From positions 930,001 to 994,000 of the forward strand of contig CASHTG010000020.1 in assembly GCA_949357655.1 (NCBI GenBank): 64,000 nucleotides of DNA, in the 5' to 3' direction. Under the pieces are notes generated by a model. It was given only the letters and a program-made list of their open reading frames with translations. It was not told the DNA's origin and made no database searches. Positions within the stretch are counted from its first letter, which is position 1; every line of letters starts with the position of its first letter. Made by a program: the position numbers and the translations under genes. The DNA comes from Parascedosporium putredinis (Eukaryota > Ascomycota > Sordariomycetes > Microascales > Microascaceae). Below are positions 44,579 to 57,954 of this stretch, piece after piece.

Positions 44579-45757
44579 ACGGGGATATTCGAAACCTACG
44601 GAATCCACCATGGTCCGAGTACGATATGAAAGAGGCTATAGAATACCCCCAGGGCGCTCCTGGGCTTAGAATTTTCAAGATTGATGCTTACAACTCTGGT
44701 CATCTCAACCTTGAGCCACGCGTATCGGTCACTAGAGGGGTTACTGCGTTGGAGGAAGTGGCCTGCCCCAATCCTGGGAGGCTTAAAGCAGAAGGGGATG
44801 GAAGTCCCGGGGTGAGAGACACCGGGCTTGTTCTTGATAAAAATGTACTATCAGTCATGTTTCTCTATAAACGGTGTTAAAATAAATGGGTTCAACTTGA
44901 TCCGCTCGTTTCAAGGCTATATCGGCATATAGTCTAAAGTCTACGCCTCAAATCCTCGTCCCTTTCCTTCTGATTTTCCCTTTGGGCAGTATGGACTGGG
45001 GTCCCATATCTATTTTCCCTCCTCTCCTCACACCACACTCTTCTTGAATACCTCTCTCTACTGGAGACATGTCACAGATGAGACCGAGATCCCTGAAGAA
45101 AGTAGGAAACCAAAACTCTTGCACAATGGACATGATATAATACTATGACGAAAAGCTATTTGGGAGAGTCTCAAAGGGGCATGAAACGGGTATTAGGTCC
45201 AACAACCGGAGTGGCCGGTTAAGTAACTCTATTTAACGGCAAACCAATGGCATATCGTTTTCGTACCGTGAATTGCTCCACAAAAGGCCAAAGGGGTGTG
45301 AAGTTTGTGTGTCGGCCAAGGAGAGTGAAGTGACGTTGAGCGCGACGAGGTCTTCATTGTAAAAAAAAAAAAGAGCGAGAGTGAGTGGTATCATGCGCGA
45401 CATGTCGTGGTATATGTGAGACCCGGGATCGCGAACACCTGCTCTAATAGCCGCGGCAGGCGTAGTCGTAACCATGGAAGGGTCAAAAAGACAAACAATC
45501 CCTATAGAGAGACGAAGAAATAAAAAGCAAAGGGCGGGGGAGGGTGTTGGAGGTCGGATGAGCGTGGAGGGTGGAAGGGGGTGGGTGAATGAATGACGGA
45601 GCACTCCAAGACGCCAAAAAAAAAAAAACAAAGCATACAACAATGCAACCAAATGCTCCTATAACAGTTCCAAACGATGCTGTGAGCCGGGCAAAAGGGC
45701 GAAAACACAAGTATGTCTTGACAACCGTCCCTAACCCCGTCCATGTCTTCACCAGCT
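44579..45757. other. Convergent intergenic region
   Basis: No recognisable gene. A-runs of 12 at about 45361 and 45617 are long for this window. A minor open frame at 44626-44880 has no family similarity. Confidence 0.5.
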
Positions 45758-48700
45758 TCACGCCGGGGTATCACCAACACAGAAGAGCTCAATCTCACCC
45801 ACCCCACCAGGATACATGTTGCGCATACCGTCCCGCCACTCGAGGAAGGCGATTTGGATGTCATCATCGCTTTCGATGCTCACGTAGTCGCCGTCTTCGT
45901 CCCTATATCGGAGCTTCAGCAGGCCCCTGCCAATGCTGCTGCTCGTAAACCTCGCGAGTTTTGCGTCGATGCGATCGATCAGGGTCTGATAGGTGATGTT
46001 GAAGGCCACGACCAAAGTAAAGTACGTGCCACCCTCACAATTAACCTTGACCTTTAGTTGGGTGGGCAACGCCAACTCGTCGTTGAAGGCATTGTTGGCC
46101 ATGTTCGGCGGGGGCGAAACGGTTCGAGAGTCCATAGACATGGGCGCCTGCCCCGGAGCCGGGCCTGGTGTTGTCTGGCGGGGGTATATGGGCTGAGCGG
46201 GGAACTGAGACATTGTGCCACCAATGCTACCAGAAGATTGGTGTATCCGTTCGCGTTGAACGCCAGGGCTTTGCGTGTTCGATCGGATGGGCATATCCAT
46301 ACGGGGGAGCCGCTCTGGGACCTTGGTATCGTGTTGTCATGATGCAGGTGGGCGGGGATACCGGGCACTGCTGGTACTCCTGAGGGTCCGGGGCCGGCTG
46401 TATTCCTCCGCATATTAGGCTGGCCATTGATATCAGGAGTGCTGTAAGACCGGCTTCGTTGCTGTTGGGCGGCGCTGGGCGGCATTCCAGGGAGGGACGG
46501 ACCCCTAGCACCCCTACCATATGCATTCGGAGATGTGCCATCCCTTGATGGGGCTCGAGGCATCGCAGGTGCGGTATATCTGTTGGTGGTATCCTCCCAC
46601 GGTGGCTGGGGGTTGTCGTTTTGGGGAACGGATAGCCTGGGGTCGCCATCATCCCGCTTGCGGTACTGGTTCGCGAGGAGACGGGAGAATCGGCGATAGG
46701 GGAGAAGTATGATTCACCCAAGCGTTCACCGGGAGAAGGGGCACCACGGCCAGCTAGTTGCGTCTGGAGACTCAGTGGAGCTGGTGGTGTTGGCAGAGGA
46801 TATCGCGGGTGGTGCGCGGGCAATGCCCGCGAGCGATTGAGAGCTATCTCCCGTGGCAGACCGCTGACGCAGACTCGTGTTCGAGGCATTTCGGGGAAGC
46901 ATCGTACCACCAGTCGACTGGGTAACCCCGAAAGGTACAGAGCCGGGTGCACCGTAATCCTCCTCCTCATCCATGTCCTGCTCCTTGTAAGGATTCTCCA
47001 TCGCGCTGATGCTGTTGGCCTGGGCTCGGAGCCAAGGGAATTCTGGCGGTGCTAGATCTGGGCTAGAGGTGGACTTTGGAAGTGTATTAGCCTTTCTTTG
47101 CGCCTCAAGCCCACTCGCCCACTTCTTCATTGTCTCCTCATTGGAAAACTTGATGGTGAAGTTTTCTACGCCAGGGTCGCCCTTCCACCAGATCTGTATG
47201 CTGTATGAACCTTGCTTTGCAAGCGTCACAACTTCGGTTACGTTCGTCATGAAGATACGGCCCTTCAACTGCAGCTTTGCACTTCTGTTACGGATCTTGG
47301 GTCCAGTCGATCGAGTCTTGTCTTTCTTGTCCTTCGACTTGGATGCCGAGGCCTCCTTACAGCAGAGCAGGATGTACTGGAAAAGATAGATTTCATACTG
47401 GAGAAGACCCATGGGTTAGCAACGCGTTGTCGTAGAAGCAAAGGTAACAAGAAAAAAGTTCCACTTACATCCTTCTCTTGGTCAGTGCGGCCGGTCACGA
47501 CTGTGTAGACTCCGTGAAGCAAGAGGTTGCCAAATTGTTCGATACGATGGCTTCGCCAATCGTCAACCCTTACTTTGAGATCCTCCATCGCCTCGTCAAG
47601 GAGATCGCGGTTTACAGCTTCGTTGGCCTTGGTAAGAACTCGTTCGGCGGCTTCAATACCGAGAGTCAGGTCTTGCTTAACGATTTCATCTTCTGATTTC
47701 TTGCAGAGATCCTAATCGAGGGGTTAGTCGAACACGGTCACCAATACGGCCTCGAGCCTGGAAAAGGGTTGGACCTTACCTTGAGTAGAAGAGGGTACTT
47801 GACAAGGCGTTGCATAGGCTTTAACAGGAAGCCGTCAAGCGTGTTAAAGTCAACAGCTACGGGATGGTCCGCGGCCTGAATCTTGTCAAAGGCGAGATTG
47901 GCGGTTTGCGCCGCCTTCCTTTGGTTTGCAATAAAGGGCGTGTAGATGTCGAAAGATTCTTCAAACGTCACGAATGGGTTGCCCCACCTCTGGTTATTGG
48001 CCGGCATGGAGTTGGTAGTTTCGACCCGAATGAGAAATCGCCGTTGAAAATCAAGGATGGCGTTGATATTAAGGAAGATTTGGTGGACAACATCTCCAGG
48101 AACAATGCCCCTCTGTTCCAGGGTCTTCTTAAGGTCGTGCAAGTTCTCGAGATCTTGGACGTACTTGCGCTCGGTATCAACCAACTCCTTGAGGATATGA
48201 TCCCGGTAGCTCATCTGGGAAGTTGCGGCTTGATCCATGGTGTTTTCGTTAGGATACGGCTGTGCTTGGAGGAGTAGTCCACGCTGCTCAGCGACATCGA
48301 GCACATAATTGACGACTTGCGTGACCTTATAACAATGTTAGAAAGAAGGGCTCATCATTCCAGCAGGATAGGGATTTCCGTGCGCGGGTGCGTTAATTCT
48401 TTGTCAAGCACGAAGAATCACGTCAGGAATGGCAGAGACAAGTGGCATACCTTGACAAAACCGCTAGTATCAGTGCCTAGGACATCGCTGATAACAAAAC
48501 AGTCGGCAGACGGAATGTTCAAGTCTTTCAGACAGGCTTGCACAAACTTGAAGACGGCAATCTTGGATTTCTTGGCTTCGGGCGCATTCGCGTTCGCCTC
48601 GTCGATTCCTATAGGCTCGGCCGGTTGCAGTGCGTTGAAAATGGTGAGAAAGGGCATGCCCGTGCGGAAAAAGTTCCAGAGGGAATCAACAGGGTCGTTG

Positions 48701-48957
48701 GGGTCCAGCTCCTCTAAGTAGGGCTCGAGGCTAGGGACCTGATTCAGCCTCTGCCGAAGGGCTATGCAGATTTGGTATAGTGACCGTGACGCATCGGCTT
48801 TCTGGTTGATGATATTGGCAGTCGCAATCACAGGGCCACCCGCACCATTCATCGGGGTTACGACGGTCTGGGCGCTGGAGAGCGAGTTGAGAGACTGTGT
48901 GGAGCTGTTGAAGGCGGTCGAGCCAGAAAGCTGGCTAGTGCGCGGCGCGCTGCTCAT
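45758..48957 (-). CDS. cdc24: Cdc24, guanine nucleotide exchange factor for Cdc42
   Basis: Activates Cdc42 at growth tips. Exons are 48957-48451, 48325-47780, 47711-47469 and 47397-45758. The N-terminal calponin-like region shows ADASRSLYQICIALRQRL, then DPVDSLWNFFRTGMPFLTIF. The DH (RhoGEF) domain runs from ILKELVDTERKYVQDLENLH to LDGFLLKPMQRLVKYPLLLK, which contains the conserved LLKPMQR...YPLLL helix. A PH domain follows (YEIYLFQYILLCC, then GRIFMTNVTEV and YSIQIWWKG). After a Pro/Ser-rich linker of 250 residues the C-terminal PB1 domain reads LKVKVNCEGGTYFTLVV, then KLRYRDEDGDYVSIESDDD (OPCA motif). The linker changes frame three times between about 46820 and 46260; all structured domains are intact. 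Total about 980 aa, normal for filamentous fungi. Confidence 0.93.
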
Positions 48958-51900
48958 GGTTCCGGCGGGAATTCCTCCTTATCTCGGTCCCGCTTGAAGA
49001 TGGGCGTCGTGTTGTTTCGTATGAGGGGGCATGGGCCATTACATCCATCGTGGAGATCGAAGAGGATGATACCGGGGGAGGGCGGTGATGGCGCTTCGTT
49101 TTCGGCTGGGGAGGGGGCGTCGGTGGGCGTCCGGAGTCGTGGTACGGCGGTGAGAGAAGGTCCAACTACGGGTGGACAGATGAGAGGTGGATCATGGGAA
49201 CATTCGAGTCAACGATCCCAAGATAGAACGAGAGGTAGAACTAGAGTCGCCTCGTGTAAAATTCAACTGGGTGCGTCCGATTGCTCCTGTCCCAGGCTGC
49301 GCTCGCGGGTCGAAGGTCGCGAGGCGAAAATGGAAGAGAAAAAGGAGGGGAACAGGACGGACGTAACCCCAACAGACGAGTCGACGGGTCGAAGCGGCGC
49401 GAGCAAGGAGAATTTCGGTAAGTCCGTTGTTCGAACCTTTGGCCAAGATAAGAGACTGTCTCACGACAAGAGCTGCTGTCGAAGGCAAGCGAATTTTTGG
49501 TTGGTGATGGTCGAGGAGTGGGAGTTGCTGGGGGAAATGGTAGGGAGGGGGGCGGGCGATTCGAGGGAAGCAGGCGGCGACTGGTGGTTGGGTCGACAGA
49601 ACCGATCGGGATGGATCAATGTGGAGGGGATTGGATTGATGTGGTGCAGTGTATTGTATTGTGGAAACGGCCGAATGTACTGTACTTCCCGTCTACTGCA
49701 CACTGCATAACACAGCACTGGCACACAGAAACAGCTCGCTCAGTGACGCGCAGGGATTTGGCCAAGAGAGAGCTTGATTTCCACGAGTTGTGAAAAAGGG
49801 ACTCTTTTCCATAAACATTCTGGGGATGCGTTGGTTTTTAGTGAAAATCTAAAATCTCCTTGGCCACCGGTGTTTTTCACTCTTCCGACTCAGTTGCAGC
49901 ACGACTTATTTTCCAGCACTGCGGTAAGAAACGAGGGACAGGCCAGCGGGTAAGAGGTACTTCAGCACGACAAATTAGGCGCAACTGTCGTGTGGTTGTC
50001 GAAGGAGGGGCAGGCCATGGACCCCAGTTCCCGAATCCATTGTGTACGGTACTCCGTGTCGACTCGCTAGACTCATACCGTATTCATCTGCCCCAATCCC
50101 AAATACTATTAATGCTGGAACCCAACACATGCCCTGTGCTCCTGCTCCTGGACCAAGCCAAACCCCTAGGACCCCTCCCTTGTCTTGGTTATTTGACGAT
50201 GCACGTCCTGTGCCGCCATTTGCCATCCGCCAACGCTAGGAAGAGGGCAATATCGGGGTCCCTGGTACACTGGTTGAGTCCACATCCGATCCAACACTGA
50301 GCTCGACTCATCAATCAATGGTCGAATTAATAGATTCGGCCACCATATCCATACCTTAGGTCAGGCTCAATCACCTTCGTTGTCCAACACACACAACCAA
50401 GGTCCCAGTGGTAGCAGTGCATCAAGCCTCCTTTCTAATTATTATGAGGATGCCGAAGAGGCCAACAAGAGCTCTTGTGCAGCAGAAGGCTCGAACAGCG
50501 GATTCGAAGTGAACACATGCTGAGCAATGTCATACAGCATTTCGAGGTCTCATCCTTTGCTAGTCCTCATGGCTAAAAGCTCCAGCTCCGCAAAGGGCTG
50601 CCGCCCTTGTGAGGGCAACACAGTGTTAACACTCTGGGCAAGCAGGCAGCACGCAACCTAGGCTGCTGTTGGAGTTTGATCTTGCGAACTGATGAAGGGG
50701 CACCCATCCACATGCGAAAGTTGTTTTGTCCGTCCTATCCAATTTTGATTTTCACTCTCCCCGCAGAGATCTTCTCAAACGCTTTTTCCATAGAGAAGGG
50801 CGTTGCGCGAGATTGTCGTCAACTTCCCTCCGAACACCGACAGTGGGGGATCACCATAATCAGTGTCATCAAGCACAAGCCTCTCGATAGGTGGATCCGT
50901 GATGGAGATGTACAAGGAATAGATGAGGAGTGTTTTCGTTGTGTCTGCGCTCTCAAAGTATTTTGCTTGGATCTAGCAAGAACCTTGACGACCCTTCCCA
51001 GCACTGTGTATGCCCGTGCCCAAAAGCGGGTCCTCTCGCGGTGAGAGTGGAGAGCACGGCTTTGTTTTGAACCACCTCGCATTCCTCTACAATGCTTCGA
51101 AGGTTAGCGAATTTCTGGTGTGGGCAGCCCGCCCACATGGATCGTAGGCTGAGAACCACACGGCGTCCACGCTCTCGATCACGTGACATCGGAAGCGCCA
51201 GTTTATCGCCAGCCATGGCGTGGATCTTGAGATAGACAGCATTGAAGCCCCAGTGTTTCGTCAGTCAACTTTTTTATACCGAGGTAGTGAGGGAACGGTC
51301 GAAAAAAACATTCAGTCTCAGTCGCGGTGGCACGACTTGTCCTCGCACTTGTCCGAATGATATTCAGGAACATGCAGGAAGCCTACGGCTGGATTTGCGT
51401 GATACCGACGCCAAGAGCGAGGAGCCGCTTCCAGAAGAGTTCGAGGGGCGAGAGACAGGATTTCTGTGGCCCAGTTAGTTCTTGCTAGTCACACCCACGA
51501 GGACGTGGCCCACGCCGTGGAGGTATGCCCACTGTCGTGTGGGATCAGAGTTCACCCTGGTGGCGTTTTGGTACCAGGCCAGAAGCCGAATCGAAGCAAC
51601 GATGAAGTCAAACCTACTCGCAATCTGCCTATCGCATTATCCCTTCGCTTCGTCTCCATCAGGGCACTCCGTCCTCATGCCATGTGTATTTACGCTAGAA
51701 GGAGAAAAAGAAAAAGAAAAAGAAGCAGAACTCCTTCCAAGATCATGCTTTCCCTTGGGCGCGTGGTATCATGGCAGAAGCTTCCCTTCTCCTGGCATTG
51801 ACGGAAAGGGACGCTGTCTGTTTCAAAATCAGCGAGCAGCGACGCTAAACCGGAATGGGGTCAAAATTCCCCATGAGACGGATCCAGCCATGACGATCAT

Positions 51901-54782
51901 CATGTCACTCCCTTGTTCCCTTTGTCGAGCTGCTGAGATTAGAAGAGCAGGGGTGTCTTCAATTAACATTACTTTCCCTTTCGAGTAAAGGAAGAGAATC
52001 AGCCTTTTTCTTTGAAGCCAGCCAGACGTCACATCCACCCGGTGGAAGTTCTTGTAACGCCGCGACGTGGGTAAAACCCAAGGACACTTTGATTCTCCTC
52101 AGGTTACACATTCCTAAAGAGCCGGACAGGGCACGAAAAGGCACGGCATATTGCGGCACGCTCTCCTGATATCATAGTGCCGATTCTACGTGATAGCTCA
52201 TCTTCAGCCCGGTCTTCTTCGCCCGAGGGGAAAAAGTATTTGTATTATGAATTGCCGGCTGCATGTGGTTTCTAGGGTCTTTGTTTTCCTTAAAGAGTCC
52301 CGCGATAATTATCCGGGCTATCCACCCTGTTGTCGTCTCATGGGTTTCTGCAAGGTATGGAGGAGTCATGGAAACGAGTGTGCGACCTTGAGCGCTGCGG
52401 GCGAGGCAATCAAAGGCCTGCAAGGTCCACCACCCCTTTCCATGCAGTTTTTCTTTCTTTCCTTTTTCTTCTTTTACTTCTAGGCACTATCTCCCTTGTC
52501 CGGCATACAACAGGCATGGGGCGGGCTAGCTTATCTCGTTTCCTTCAATGGTCCGTCACCGCCCTTCGAGCTCGCAATGCGCCATGCGAGAGAGCCTCTT
52601 TGGTGAAGGGAAGAGTGAATAATACGAGTTCAACCACAAACAGCTTGATGCCCAGTTTCAATCTCAGGTTCCTCCCATAGAATATCATTTACGAGGCCCC
52701 CATCGCGGATTCCCAGAAAAGCCGACACGGTGATTAGGAAACGAAGGGAAAAAGAGTCTCTCCACAAAACCTTGAAAGGAAAGAGAGGATATGTGCTGGT
52801 TTGCCAAAGGATTCATTCCCATCACCACCAAGACGGAACAAACAAGGAGGAGTGAGTCAGCTGCAAAAGCAACGGGGCACTATTTCCCATCATTGAATAA
52901 AGATATCTGGAACTAGCATTTCACTTCCGCACTCTCTGACTCTTTTCTCATGCGAGCTCCTCGAGCGACATCCGCCGGTGCCAAAAGCGGCAAGGCGGGA
53001 GGGAGGTGAATCCAACCCTGAAAACCCGAAAATGGAGCTGTTGGACCTCCAAGGGAATGTTCTTTGAGGCTTCGGTGCATCGATGGCTCGTTAGCCGTCG
53101 CCTTCCCACGGGCGCATATAGTTCTTGGTCGGAGGTACCGAGGTACCTTCCCGGGCGATTCATACCCCAAAATGGCCCCCAGTGGCCAGTGACAAGGAAG
53201 ACCCGGGAGGATGGCAGCAGCGCCCTCGCGCGTCTTGCAGTGAACATGATGGACAAGTATTGAGAGCGTGGACGTGCGCGTCGATCCATCAGTTCGCTGG
53301 CAGATACAAGAGCAACGTGGCAGGCTCAGGGCTCGAACTCAATGAGAGATATGGTGAACGCTAGACACACTACACTACCTCGGTATACAATTGAAATCCA
53401 GCGTTTTCTTCAGGAACTGCACAGTGGACATGATGAGCTGGACGTAAGCATTATTTGTACTGGTACATTGGATTTCGCTTTTCACTTCAAAGTCCCTCCT
53501 CGACCTGTCGAGAGACGCTCAAGGGTCCCCTTTTCCCTCCGTGCCACAGTGCCAGGGTCCGAGGGGCGGCTAATTTGACGATTGAAACAGTCGATTCATG
53601 CAAGTTACGGGGGCCCGTTTCCCGTGCAAGGGAAACACTAATTTCCCCTCGTCTCCCAACTGAATGAGGCAAGCAGCCAGATAATAATCAACTGGATATC
53701 AGTGCTTGGAGCGAGGATATCTCCAATCCAAAGGATAGAACTAATGGTCCACGAACCCAAGGGAGTCATCCAAGGAGTTGAAATTTTTAGGTTTTGTATT
53801 GGAAAGAAGGCAGTCCTGAATCAACCTCCCACGTCTCAGTAAGCTCTACTGGAGGCTACGGCCAGCCATTGCTAAGGGGCCAAATTGGAGAAAGGCCAGG
53901 TCGGTCCTCGGATGCCACGACTGCAATGTTCACTGACTACCTCCAAGCGGTTCCCACTTCACCTACATGTTGGACATGTTCGTTCCGGCAACTCAGGAAT
54001 TTACTCAACCCTTGACGCAAGCTCTTCTGAAGGGCAAATAGAGTGGAGTCATATGTGGGAACCTGATCGTGACTGGCTTCACTCCAAAAGTGAAGCTTCC
54101 ACCACAGAGGCACGCAAGCTGGACACAAAACCTTCCATCCACCTCATTGCGGCCCATTGGCAATCGTAGCAAAAACGTAAAGAAACATGATATTAGACCC
54201 GGAACCAGAGACGGACAGAGATTGATCAGTCGCTGCAGCCCGACCGCCCCTTCCCAGACACTTTACGGGGAAGGCGAGGCGGGGAAGCAAACACCAAAAA
54301 CCTTATTTCAGCCTGCCTCCACCCCCAAAGCAGCCTTGATTAGTCATTTGTCAGGCGAGGCAGCAACAATGCCCCCAAAGATCTCCAACAACTCCAATGA
54401 GCGAACAAAGAGTGATGAGCATTCATTTGTGGCGCGTTCTACGACGAGGGCGCAATCGTTGAAGTCACGCATAGCATTGGCAAAGCTCAGCTTATTCTTC
54501 TTAGCCGTGCCCTCATATCACCTTCGTGCCGGATGCAAAACCTCTTTCTTTCCTTCGGCCCCCACAAGCGAAACCCCGAGCGGCGCCCAGCGCTTGCCTC
54601 CCCAGCTGAACAAAAAAATCGGGGTTGTGATGATCATTGACCAAACCATATACTCTTTTAGGCTCTCAATGAAGGCCTCGCTACCATCCTAAAGCCCACG
54701 AAGTTTTCGACTCGACCACTTAGCTGGCCTAGACATAGGTGCCAATCCACCCAAAGGTGCACCACACGTGCTGCGACTCGTT
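48958..54782. other. 5.8-kb region between divergent CDC24 and the F-box/WD40 gene
   Basis: No recognisable protein or RNA gene. The ends hold the two promoters. A stretch at 51705-51727 is an (AAAAG)n-type microsatellite. An imperfect AGGTACC repeat lies at about 53133-53150. Open frames up to 240 codons occur close to CDC24 (48994-49710, +) but have the biased composition of a promoter and no family similarity. Confidence 0.45.
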
Positions 54783-57700
54783 ATGGACAACTTTCCAGTC
54801 CAGCAGCCCGACGAGGGTTACTCTGAAGATCCTCTTAATCCCACTTTGTCGGCACATAATATGGCTATTCCCGGACCGGGAAGTCCTGCAGATATGCCTG
54901 ACTGGCTCGCAAGACAGCTCCCTGGCATGCCACTTGCCATCAAGAAGAGTAAGTGGGCGACGGGGCCCTTGACGGTCTTAGTTCGAAACGCGACGGAGGA
55001 GAGTGCCCTTTTGCTAACTCGAACCCTTGACAGAGATTGCGCAGGCGGTTCTTGATGCCTTGCCCACGTCAGCCATTGCAGAAATAGTGGAGGCTCTCAA
55101 TCCCCGACTTTATATCGATTTTGTTCATTATTTGCCTCCCGAAGTATGCCTTAAGATCCTCGAGTTTCTCGATCCCACGTCTCTCATAAATGTCGCGCGA
55201 TCCTGCCGAACATGGCACGCGCTCGCTCTCGACAAGAAACTCTGGCGTCGGCTGTACCATATGGAAGGCTGGTCTGTTGTGCCCGCCGAGATCCAAAAGT
55301 GGCAGGACAGAGTCAATAAACGGGCCATAGCTGAGCGCGCGGCCGCTGTCGCCCAGCGTGAGGCAGCCTCCACCCTCATGAAACCAAGCCAGTGAATAGA
55401 AAGCGGGCAATTTCAGAGGATGATGCCGATTGCGAGATGCTCGACGCGGACAGGACGCAGCGGCAGTATGAAAACGCATTCATGAATTCGATTCTCAACG
55501 CCCCCTCGTGGTCAACTGCATCGCTTCCAGGTTCGGTTGCGATGACGTTTGACCGTGTTACACCTGAATCTAGCGACGTAGAGATGGGTAATTCCGCAAG
55601 GGGTAAGTCTGCCGAGATGCTCAGCGGAGACCATGCAAGCCCGCAAGGCCCTAAGACGGCGTCAGAGGACGATGCAAACACCGCCCGTTTTCTAGAGAAG
55701 CTTCCGCCTCAACACGTTAATGGTCTAATGCCATCCACGCTCTGGAACTGGGAACCGCGAGACGACAAGTACGTCATCAACTGGAAGTCTCTCTATTCCA
55801 TGCGACGGCGTCTTGAATCCAACTGGGAGCTCGGCCGCTACACAAACTTCCAGTTCCCGCATCCCGACTATCCCGAGGAAGGTCACAAGGAGTGTATCTA
55901 CAGCCTTCAATACACGCCCGAATACCTGGTGAGCGGGAGCCGAGATCGAACGTTGCGCATCTGGAACATGCAGACCCACCGGTTAGTCCTGCCGCCTCTT
56001 GTTGCACACTCCGGCTCCGTGTTGTGTCTGCAATTCGATGCGGATCCGGAAGAGGACCTCATCGTGTCGGGCAGCAGCGACTCGGACGTGATTCTTTGGA
56101 AATTTTCAACAGGCCAGCTTATTCAAAGGCTCCAAAAGCACACCGCGAATCCGTACTAAATGTCAAGTTCGACAAGCGAATTCTTGTGACGTGTTCAAAG
56201 GACAAAACGATCAAGATATTCAACCGTCGAGCGCTTCGGTACGGCGATGTTGGCTATCCCCAGAATGAGTTTGTCAATCCCGTGCCGGTTAAGCTGAAGG
56301 GTTACGGATACGAGCCTAACTTGGCCGACGAACTCCCGACCATACCGGCATATACATTGATTGGGGCGCTACAGGGCCACAACGCTGCCGTGAACGCCGT
56401 TCAAATATGCGGCGACGAGGTCGTCTCTGCCAGCGGCGACAAAGCGATCAAGGTCTGGGACTGGCCAAAGCAAAAGTGCATCCGAACCATCCTTGGCCAT
56501 CTCAAGGGCATTGCCTGCGTCCAGTACGACGGCAGGCGCATAGTCAGCGGGAGCAGCGACAATGAAGTTAAAGTATTTGATAGCTCTACCGGACTAGAGG
56601 TAGCAAGCCTTCGTGCGCACACGCATTTGGTGAGGACGGTGCAGGCCGGGTTCGGCGACCTCCCAAATAGTGAAGAGGAGGACCGTGAAGCAGCAAGACT
56701 CATCGATGAAGAGTACTTCAAGGCGCTGGAAAACGGTACCGTGACGCAGTCTATGCCCATGCGCAGTCATTCGAGGCGGCGCGGAAACGCGGGTAGTTCG
56801 CGACCAGAGCACATCACGGCCTACGGTGCCAACCTCCCACCCGGCGGCGGTGGTGGGAGGTACGCTCGTATCGTGTCGGGCTCGTACGACCAGAGCATCA
56901 TCATATGGAGGCGGGACAAGGAGGGTGTCTGGAAAGATGCTCATCATCTCCATCAAGAGAAGGCGGCCGTCGCCGCCCAACGCCCGCCGGCGCCTTCGCT
57001 GGCTACCCCTCCCGTTACTCTTCACCCTTCGGTCCGCCCTCCAGCCCAGCAGAACGCCGGGCCCCCTCCACCCCCGCCCCCACCTACGGCCCAGCCGCCA
57101 AACAATCAAGGCCCCACCAATATACCGCCCTTCAACTCCCAGGGAGTAGCGGATTCTTATCAGCCCATGATCAACGCCGCGGTTGCGGGTGGCCGCAACG
57201 AACTTGAGACGGCGCTCCTCGCATACCCCGGCATGCTCCTTCATCATAGCCAGATACAAGGGGCGATCGATAGGGTGACGTCGCCATATGCGCGCAATCA
57301 GCTTCGCCAAACACTTGCCAACGCCGTGGAACGGTCGCGAGAGCGTGCTAGGGCTAACGCGGCACACGCGCAGCAAGCTCAAGGCGCTGTGGGGGCGGCG
57401 CCACCAGCCTTGCCCAATTTAGCTCCCCAAGCATCATCCGCGCAACACCAGCAAGCCGCTCTTGCTCCCCACAGCCTTCTTCCAACGCCGGACTTTCTGC
57501 CTCAGCGGCTGCGGCCGCGACCGCGACCGCGACCGCGACCGCGCCTATGCCGATACCTGGCCCCGCCGCCGCCCATACAGCAGGCAGGCAGGCGACCGCC
57601 GCACAGGTCTCCAACTCGGCCGCGGCCGCGGCCGCTACTCATGCGGCGGCACATGCCGCGCCACACGGAAATCACCCGGCGCCCCCGCATGCCCCTCACC

Positions 57701-57954
57701 CAACGGCACACCATGCCGCCACCGGCGCGGCGGCTGCTTTTGCAGCCCATCACCACATACCCGCGGCCGCACACCCGCCACAGCCGCACCACCAGCACAT
57801 GGCGGACGGGACGCCGGCGAGGGTATTTAAACTCCAGTTTGACGCTCGAAGGATCATTTGTTGTAGCCAAACGAGTGTGATTGTCGGGTGGGACTTTTGC
57901 AATGGAGACGCAGAGCTGGAAGCGGTGTCGAGATTCTTCGCGCCGATCGAGTAG
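54783..57954 (+). CDS. fwd-1: F-box/WD40 substrate adaptor of SCF ubiquitin ligase (FWD-1 type)
   Basis: Recruits phosphorylated substrates to the SCF ubiquitin ligase; the Neurospora homologue FWD-1 targets the clock protein FRQ. Exon 1 (54783-54948) starts MDNFPVQQPDEGYSED; exon 2 begins at 55034. A dimerisation-like helix (ALPTSAIAEIVEALNPRLYI) precedes the F-box FVHYLPPEVCLKILEFLDP with CRTWHALALDKKLWRRLY. WD40 blades follow: YLVSGSRDRTLRIWN, LIVSGSSDSDVILWK, LVTCSKDKTIKIFN, VVSASGDKAIKVWD, IVSGSSDNEVKVFD and IVSGSYDQSIIIWRR. After a 300-residue Pro/Ala/His/Gln-rich insert, a last blade (FKLQFDARRIICCSQTSVIV then GWDF) closes the protein. Single-base homopolymer gaps occur at 55384-55385, 56134-56137 and 57494-57496. 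About 1,030 aa. The FWD-1 orthology is inferred from architecture and size. Confidence 0.83.
57511..57543 (+). repeat. (GCGACC)n coding microsatellite in the F-box/WD40 insert
   Basis: Four to five hexanucleotide units encode an Ala-Thr run in the corrected frame. It lies in the low-complexity insert before the last WD40 blade, next to further poly-alanine coding sequence. Confidence 0.8.

Noticed and set aside
48994..49710. 238-codon plus-strand open frame next to the CDC24 start
   Set aside because: Gly/Glu/Arg-biased composition of a CT-rich promoter read on the other strand; no recognisable domain.
53290..53400. tRNA-like sequence on the minus strand (GAGUUCGAGCC B-box-like word with a TAGTGTAGTG A-box-like word)
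   Set aside because: No acceptor stem, and the T-stem does not pair (TTGAG against CCTGA). At most a degenerate tRNA-derived repeat; not supported.
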